Assembly (NCBI GenBank): GCA_035517115.1
Contig: DATIZL010000159.1
Location: 1-18,896, forward strand
Length of the DNA stretch: 18,896 bases
Origin: Hyphomicrobium_A sp035517115
GTDB taxonomy: Bacteria > Pseudomonadota > Alphaproteobacteria > Rhizobiales > Hyphomicrobiaceae
Reading direction: 5' to 3'
Positions 14,624-18,896 of this stretch are shown here, one piece after another. The translations under genes and the position numbers were made by a program. The notes beneath the pieces were generated by a model that did not search any database, was not told the DNA's origin, and saw nothing but the letters and a program-made list of their open reading frames with translations. The number at the start of each line of letters is the position of its first letter. The first letter of the stretch is position 1.

Positions 14624-15523
14624 ATGGCTATCTTCATCAACGAGAATACGCCCGTTCTGATCCAGGGCTTCACAGGGCGCATCGGCACCTTCCACGCTCA
14701 AGAGATGATCGACTATGGTACCAACGTGGTCGGCGGCGTGACACCAGGCAAGGGCGGCACCACCCACCTCGGGCGTCCGGTGTTCAACACCATCAAGGGC
14801 GCGGTGGAGGAGACCGGCGCGCAAGCCTCGATCGTGTTCGTGCCGCCTCCATTCGCGGCCGATGCGATCATGGAAGCGGCTGACGGCGGCATCAAATACT
14901 GCGTGTGCATCACGGACGGCATTCCCGCGCAGGACATGATCCGGGTGAAGCGCTACATGCGCCGCTACAAGAAAGAGAACCGCATGGTGCTGACGGGGCC
15001 AAACTGCGCCGGCACCATCAGCCCGGGCAAGGCTATGCTCGGCATCATGCCGGGCCACATCTATCTGCCCGGCCGTGTCGGCATCGTCGGCCGCTCCGGC
15101 ACGCTGGGGTACGAGGCGGCCTCGCAGTTGAAGGCGCTCGGCGTCGGCGTGTCGACCAGCGTCGGCATCGGCGGCGACCCCATCAACGGCAGCTCGTTCC
15201 GTGACGTGCTCGAGCACTTCGAGAAGGATCCGGAGACGGATGCGGTTCTGATGATCGGCGAGATCGGTGGTCCGCAGGAGGCCGAGGGCGGAGCTTTCGT
15301 ACGCGACCACATGAAGAAGCCGGTCGTCGCCTACATCGCCGGCCTCTCGGCTCCCAAGGGCCGCAAGATGGGCCACGCAGGGGCGATCATCTCGGCGTTC
15401 GGAGAGTCCGCGCCGGAGAAGGTCGAGATCCTTAAGGCCTGCGGCGTTACCATCGCGCCCACCCCATCAGAGATGGGCGCCACGGTGGCGAAGGTCCTGT
15501 CGCAGCTGAAGAAGGTCGCTTAG
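14624..15523 (+). CDS. mtkB: Malate-CoA ligase (malate thiokinase), alpha subunit
   Basis: The alpha subunit of malate thiokinase, homologous to SucD; it carries the CoA-binding Rossmann domain and the phosphohistidine. 299 residues. Visible: VLIQGFTGRIGTFHAQ (11-26, CoA site), VFVPPPFAADA (71-81), LTGPNCAGTISPG (123-135), VGIVGRSGTLGYEA (152-165), SVGIGGDPINGSSF (179-192, second nucleotide loop), and the phosphorylated His251 in KMGHAGAI. Its ribosome site overlaps the mtkA stop (GGGAG in TAGGGAGAC), typical for a coupled subunit pair. A strong GC hairpin follows 16 bases after the stop. The malate specificity is inferred from the neighbouring mclA, mtkA and ppc. Confidence 0.93.
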   Translation: MAIFINENTPVLIQGFTGRIGTFHAQEMIDYGTNVVGGVTPGKGGTTHLGRPVFNTIKGAVEETGAQASIVFVPPPFAADAIMEAADGGIKYCVCITDGIPAQDMIRVKRYMRRYKKENRMVLTGPNCAGTISPGKAMLGIMPGHIYLPGRVGIVGRSGTLGYEAASQLKALGVGVSTSVGIGGDPINGSSFRDVLEHFEKDPETDAVLMIGEIGGPQEAEGGAFVRDHMKKPVVAYIAGLSAPKGRKMGHAGAIISAFGESAPEKVEILKACGVTIAPTPSEMGATVAKVLSQLKKVA

Positions 15524-15538
15524 GCGGCGTTCAAGTTC

Positions 15539-15567
15539 CGGGGCCCGCTCCACCCGGGCGGGCCCCG
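15539..15567 (+). terminator. GC-rich hairpin between mtkB and ppc
   Basis: CGGGGCCCGC (15539-15548) pairs perfectly with GCGGGCCCCG (15558-15567) around a 9-base loop. No T-run follows (a CCCTGACG stretch does). Likely a partial terminator, a pausing site or a 3'-end stabiliser that lowers ppc relative to mtkAB; full termination is doubtful. Confidence 0.4.
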
Positions 15568-15610
15568 CCCTGACGTTCCCGAATGCTGCGCAGCCGCGGC
15601 GGCTATGCGT

Positions 15611-15619
15611 GGGAGGAGG
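15611..15619 (+). promoter_or_regulatory. Ribosome-binding site deciding the ppc start
   Basis: GGGAGGAGG ends 4 bases before the ATG at 15624. A GTG at 15609 in the same frame would overlap this site, so 15624 is the start. Confidence 0.7.
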
Positions 15620-15623
15620 ACGT

Positions 15624-18470
15624 ATGCAGGACGAAGTGAGGAAGCCCGCGCACTTTAAGCTCGACGAGTTCAAGCTGCGCGAGGAATTGCGCGCGCTGCG
15701 CCGGCAGATCCCCGACACGCCCGCGCTCAATCCCATCGTCAACGTCGCCTTCGGCCTCTCGCGCCGGCTCGAGGCCGGCGAGATAACCTTCGCCGATATC
15801 AAGGCGCTCGCCGGCCGACTCATGGACCGCGCCTGCGTCGAGCGTGCGCGTGAGTTGCGCGCGCGCGATGGCTTCGTCGACAGCGAGACCACGCTTAAGG
15901 GTTTCTCCGACTACGTCGAGCAGACGGCCAAGGACGCCGACTTCGACGCCTTCAAGGCCCGCTGGGAGCGCGCGCGCACGGGCATCGTCTTGACGGCGCA
16001 CCCCACCTTCGGGCTGTCGGCCGCGCTTTCCAAGCGTATCGTCGAGATCGCCGTTTCCGATGACGGCGCCGACACGCCGATCGGGCTGCCGCACCGGCCG
16101 GACAGTCCCATCACGCTGGAATACGAGCACACGGCGGCGCAGGTCGCGATCGGCCACCTGCGCGAGGCCTACGTCGAGCTCATCAACCGCTTCTACGAGG
16201 TCGCAACCCAACGCTACGGCGACCGGGCCTTCAAGCTCGCGCCGCGGCTCGCCACCATCGCCTCCTGGGTCGGCTATGACCTCGACGGGCGTACCGACAT
16301 CAAGTGGACGTTCTCGTTCCTCGTCCGCCTGCGCGAGAAGCAAGCGGCGCTGAACGACATCCGCGACCGCTTCCTGGGCTTGAAGGGCGCCCTCGGCAAC
16401 GGCGCCGAGGTGCAGCGGCTGTCGCGGCAGCTCACCGGCAAGCTCGACCTCGCGATCGCCGCCGTCGACGAGCAGATCGCCGCGCTCGAGCAGATCGGGC
16501 CCGGCGGCTTCACGCTCGCCGAGGCCGCCAACGCCATAACGCGCGGCGACGGCTACAACCTCGTCTCTGCCGAGCCGCTGATCGCGCTGTTCGACCAGCT
16601 GATCGCGGTGGCGCCCGACCAGAAGGGAAAGCGCGCCATCGCCGGCATCTCGGGACTGTTGCGCGCCAACGGCCTGTCGATGTCGCACATCCACCTGCGC
16701 GTCAACGCCGTGCAGATCAACAATGCCTTCCGCGCTTTCGTGCACGAGCCGTGGACGCGCGACCTGGGCGAGCGCCAGGCGCTCGCGCGCATCGTCGAGA
16801 TGGTGCGCAACGTGAAGCCGGCGAGCGTCAACTTCGAGACCCTCGACCTCGAGACGGCGACCGCCATCCGCCAGTTCGCGCTCGCCGCGCAAATGGCCAA
16901 GCATGTCGACCGCGACACTCCGATCCGCTACCTCATCGCCGAGTGCGAGAGCCCGGCGACGATTTTGATCGCGCTCTTCTTCGCCAAGCTGTTCGGCGTC
17001 GACCACATCGTCGACATCTCGCCCCTGTTCGAGACGCCGGCCGCGCTGGAGACGGGCCCGCGCCTGATCGAGCGCCTGCTCGCGGAGGATGCCTACCGCG
17101 ACTACGTGCGCGGGCGCGGGCGGCTGTGCGTACAGACGGGCTACTCGGATGCCGGCCGCTTCATCGGCCAGATCGCGGCCGGGCTCGCGCACGAGCGCCT
17201 GCACTTCGGATTGGCCGAGGTCGTGCAAAAGGCGGCCCTCCAGGGCGTCGAGACGCTGATCTTCTCGACCCACGGCGAGAGCATGGGCCGCGGCGCGCAC
17301 CCGGGGCCGCTGCGCCGGCGCCTGCGCTACGTCTTCTCGGGTGAAGCGCGCTGGCGCTTCTTCCGCCACGGGCTGCCCGTCAAGCACGAGACGAGCTTCC
17401 AGGGCGGCGACGCGTATCTCTTCTTCGGCAACCGCGAGCTCGCGACGCGCGCACTCGCGACTATCATCCGCTCCGGCAAAGACCCCGGCGAGGGCGAGGA
17501 CCCGTTCTACACCGACGTCAATCTCTCGCTCGATTTCCAGCTTCGCTTGCGCGCCTACCAGCAGGCGCTGTTCTCCCATCCGGGCTATCGCGCGCTGCTC
17601 GGCGCGTTCGGGTCAAACCTCCTGTTCAAGAGCGGCTCGCGCCCGGTGAAACGCCAGGGCGAGCATACGTCGGACCGCGGCGACCCTGCGCGCATGCGGG
17701 CGATCCCCAACAACGCGATCCTGCAGCAGTTCGGCTACGTGGCGAACGTGGTGGCGGGGCTCGGCGCCGCCGTCGGCTCCGAGCGCGACCGCTTCGTGGA
17801 GCTCGCCAAGCGCTCGCCCAGGCTGCGCCTCCTGATCGAGATGATCGCGAGGGCGAAGCAGATCTCGAGCCTCAACGCCGTCGGCGCCAACGCCATTGCG
17901 TTCGACGCGGGCTTCTGGGCCCTGCGCGCCTCCTGGGGCCGCGAGCCGGCGCACGAGGCTGCCTTCAAGACGCTCGCTGCCCGCCTCCTGCAGGACGACC
18001 GCGCCGGCGCCATCAACGGGCTTGCGCACCATCTGCGGCTCGACGCCATCGAGCTGCACTCGCTGCTGGAGGACATCGGGCTCGAAGGCGGCAAGATCCC
18101 CGACGATCACCGCCTCGAGCTCGACCTGCTGCAGGCGATCCGGCTCGCGCTCATCATGCGCATCTTCATCCTCGCCGCGCAGCTGCCGCGCTTCACGCCG
18201 GCGAACGAGGTCACCTACGACCAGATCTTCCAGTGGGCGATCGGGCTCGAGATCCCGGCCGTGGTGGAGATCGTGCGCCAGGCCTTTCCCCGCCGCAGCC
18301 TCGGCGCGCAGGACGCCTCCGCGTTTACCGAGCCCGCGACCTACCGGCCGCACGGCATCGACGACTACGGGCGCATCGAGACGGAGATCCTGGAGCCGAT
18401 GGAGCAGGCCTACGAGTTCGTGCGCGAGATCGGCACCGGCATCTCGCATCACTGGGGCGCGTTCGGGTGA
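15624..18470 (+). CDS. ppc: Phosphoenolpyruvate carboxylase, divergent serine-cycle type
   Basis: Adds bicarbonate to PEP to give oxaloacetate and phosphate, the CO2-fixing step of the serine cycle. 948 residues. Catalytic blocks are recognisable but divergent: TAHPTF with His126 (124-129; standard TAHPTE), SWVGYDLDGRTD (214-225; standard SWMGGDRDGNP), PLFET (467-471), TGYSDAGRFIG (505-515; standard IGYSDSAKDAG) and HGESMGRGAHPG (550-561; standard HGRGGTVGRGGGP). The C-terminus reads SHHWGAFG instead of the usual NTG, but still ends in Gly. This pattern fits the branch that I recall from methylotrophs, where the enzyme is reported to lack acetyl-CoA activation. The ATG has a strong ribosome site at 15611-15619. 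It lies 100 bases after mtkB with a hairpin between, and is followed by a hairpin at 18498. Identity is firm; regulation is inferred. Confidence 0.93.
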   Translation: MQDEVRKPAHFKLDEFKLREELRALRRQIPDTPALNPIVNVAFGLSRRLEAGEITFADIKALAGRLMDRACVERARELRARDGFVDSETTLKGFSDYVEQTAKDADFDAFKARWERARTGIVLTAHPTFGLSAALSKRIVEIAVSDDGADTPIGLPHRPDSPITLEYEHTAAQVAIGHLREAYVELINRFYEVATQRYGDRAFKLAPRLATIASWVGYDLDGRTDIKWTFSFLVRLREKQAALNDIRDRFLGLKGALGNGAEVQRLSRQLTGKLDLAIAAVDEQIAALEQIGPGGFTLAEAANAITRGDGYNLVSAEPLIALFDQLIAVAPDQKGKRAIAGISGLLRANGLSMSHIHLRVNAVQINNAFRAFVHEPWTRDLGERQALARIVEMVRNVKPASVNFETLDLETATAIRQFALAAQMAKHVDRDTPIRYLIAECESPATILIALFFAKLFGVDHIVDISPLFETPAALETGPRLIERLLAEDAYRDYVRGRGRLCVQTGYSDAGRFIGQIAAGLAHERLHFGLAEVVQKAALQGVETLIFSTHGESMGRGAHPGPLRRRLRYVFSGEARWRFFRHGLPVKHETSFQGGDAYLFFGNRELATRALATIIRSGKDPGEGEDPFYTDVNLSLDFQLRLRAYQQALFSHPGYRALLGAFGSNLLFKSGSRPVKRQGEHTSDRGDPARMRAIPNNAILQQFGYVANVVAGLGAAVGSERDRFVELAKRSPRLRLLIEMIARAKQISSLNAVGANAIAFDAGFWALRASWGREPAHEAAFKTLAARLLQDDRAGAINGLAHHLRLDAIELHSLLEDIGLEGGKIPDDHRLELDLLQAIRLALIMRIFILAAQLPRFTPANEVTYDQIFQWAIGLEIPAVVEIVRQAFPRRSLGAQDASAFTEPATYRPHGIDDYGRIETEILEPMEQAYEFVREIGTGISHHWGAFG

Positions 18471-18497
18471 AGTGGACGGAACCATCGTCCCCCACCT

Positions 18498-18528
18498 GAC
18501 GTGCCGAAGCTGCGCATCGGCACGTCTT
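18498..18528 (+). terminator. Hairpin ending the ppc transcript
   Basis: GACGTGCCGA (18498-18507) pairs perfectly with TCGGCACGTC (18517-18526) across a 9-base loop and is followed by TTCCTCCCCC. It starts 27 bases after the ppc stop. The T-tract is short, but the position and 10-bp stem make it the likely operon end. Confidence 0.6.
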
Positions 18529-18570
18529 CCTCCCCCAAGGCTTGGCTTGGCTTCGCCAAGACGGGGGAGG
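18529..18570. repeat. Palindromic GC-rich repeat, unit 1
   Basis: Outer arms CCTCCCCC (18529-18536) and GGGGGAGG (18563-18570), inner arms CTTGGC (18546-18551) and GCCAAG (18555-18560) with loop TTC. This resembles the short intergenic palindromes scattered through many alphaproteobacterial genomes. A doubled CTTGG in the left half suggests a small slippage. Confidence 0.6.
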
Positions 18571-18606
18571 AGAAGTGAAGACGGCACCGCCCTTTCCGTT
18601 TTCCCT

Positions 18607-18632
18607 CCCTCCCCCTCGCTTGAGGGGGAGGG
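18607..18632. repeat. Palindromic GC-rich repeat, unit 2
   Basis: CCCTCCCCCTC (18607-18617) and GAGGGGGAGGG (18622-18632) form an 11-bp perfect stem with a GCTT loop, followed by a G-rich CCGGGGTGGGGGG. It is of the same style as unit 1 and probably a dispersed intergenic repeat. Confidence 0.6.
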
Positions 18633-18723
18633 CCGGGGTGGGGGGTGTATAGCGCGTGGGGGTGGACACAGCTTCACGATCTCGCGGCATCGCTGCCCGA
18701 GGGATGTCAAAGAGCAAAGGGAG

Positions 18724-18781
18724 CGCGGGCGCCGAGCGGCCGCCATCCGATTATTAAGCCGGCAGCCTTTCGGCGCCCGCG
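18724..18781. repeat. Long inverted repeat, possible structured RNA
   Basis: CGCGGGCGCCGA (18724-18735) and TCGGCGCCCGCG (18770-18781) are perfect 12-base inverted complements around a 34-base interior that has a short AT-rich core (GATTATTAAG) and smaller GC pairings. No T-run follows on either strand. It could be a small RNA, a 3'-end structure or a protein-binding element. Confidence 0.4.
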
Positions 18782-18896
18782 GCGGTGTTCTATGCAGGCC
18801 GAGGGCGCGATACACATACGCAAGCGGGCCTTGTGGTCCCACCCGGCTGCTCTGAGTCCGGGCTCTCGTCGTTCGCGGGACCTCGGGCGGCTGCGC

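Larger units (their letters stand above)
18471..18896. other. Non-coding region downstream of ppc
   Basis: 426 bases to the window edge without a credible gene. It holds a terminator-like hairpin (18498-18526), two GC-rich palindromic repeats (18529-18570 and 18607-18632), and a long inverted repeat (18724-18781). The last 115 bases show no motif that I can assign; they may be the upstream region of the next gene. Confidence 0.6.

Noticed and set aside
13437..15523. Alternative reading of mtkA-mtkB as succinyl-CoA synthetase sucC-sucD.
   Set aside because: The families are close, but position between mclA and ppc without sucA/sucB or mdh, and close resemblance to methylotroph MtkAB, favour malate thiokinase. 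An enzyme assay would settle it.
17613..18842. Long minus-strand open frame covering the 3' end of ppc and the tail.
   Set aside because: It is antisense to conserved ppc sequence, and its upstream part translates the C-rich palindromic repeats into a Pro/Ser-rich pattern typical of non-coding repeats.
18850..18870. A GAGTCCGGGCTC stretch recalling the conserved AGTCCGGGCTC of RNase P RNA.
   Set aside because: The preceding GAGGAA of that conserved region is missing, no matching P-RNA helices were found, and the window ends too soon; chance similarity is more likely.

Overview
The window is GC-rich bacterial chromosome, almost fully coding, and looks like a serine-cycle methylotroph of the Alphaproteobacteria (Hyphomicrobiales; a Hyphomicrobium-like relative is my best guess from gene content, not from a marker gene). 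The main evidence is a set of serine-cycle genes (sga, mclA, mtkA, mtkB, ppc) together with formate-tetrahydrofolate ligase. This is the route by which such bacteria assimilate formate-level C1 units and CO2. No rRNA, tRNA, CRISPR array, insertion sequence or phage gene was recognised.

Left part, minus strand (1-6056), read right to left: circularly permuted ATP-grasp protein, alpha-E protein, transglutaminase-like protease and the proteasome-like peptidase Anbu form a tight four-gene operon. UDP-glucose 6-dehydrogenase (ugd) follows, and then the 5' part of class I fructose-1,6-bisphosphatase (fbp), cut by the window edge. The four-gene set is the known but functionally poorly understood Anbu neighbourhood, here complete and with intact catalytic residues.

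Middle (6057-10013): formate-tetrahydrofolate ligase (minus), a TerC-family membrane protein (minus) and, divergently, a CDF-type metal exporter (plus).

Right part, plus strand (10083-18470): an orphan LuxR/NarL-type response regulator comes first; its receiver has lost the phospho-acceptor aspartate (Gly in its place). A 355-base structured non-coding leader follows, then sga, a clear intrinsic terminator, then mclA-mtkA-mtkB, a GC-rich hairpin, and ppc. Together these genes move the amino group between glyoxylate and serine (Sga), carboxylate PEP (Ppc), activate malate to malyl-CoA (MtkAB) and cleave it to acetyl-CoA and glyoxylate (Mcl). Fhs supplies 10-formyl-THF. The cycle genes hprA, gck, glyA, mtdA, fch and eno are not in the window and must lie elsewhere if the cycle is complete. 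The last 426 bases are non-coding and carry a terminator-like hairpin, two GC-rich palindromic repeats and a long inverted repeat.

The points most worth a second look are the phosphorylation-independent-looking regulator beside the serine-cycle genes, the mutually exclusive hairpins upstream of sga, the terminator that separates sga from mclA, the divergent PEP carboxylase, and the complete Anbu operon.
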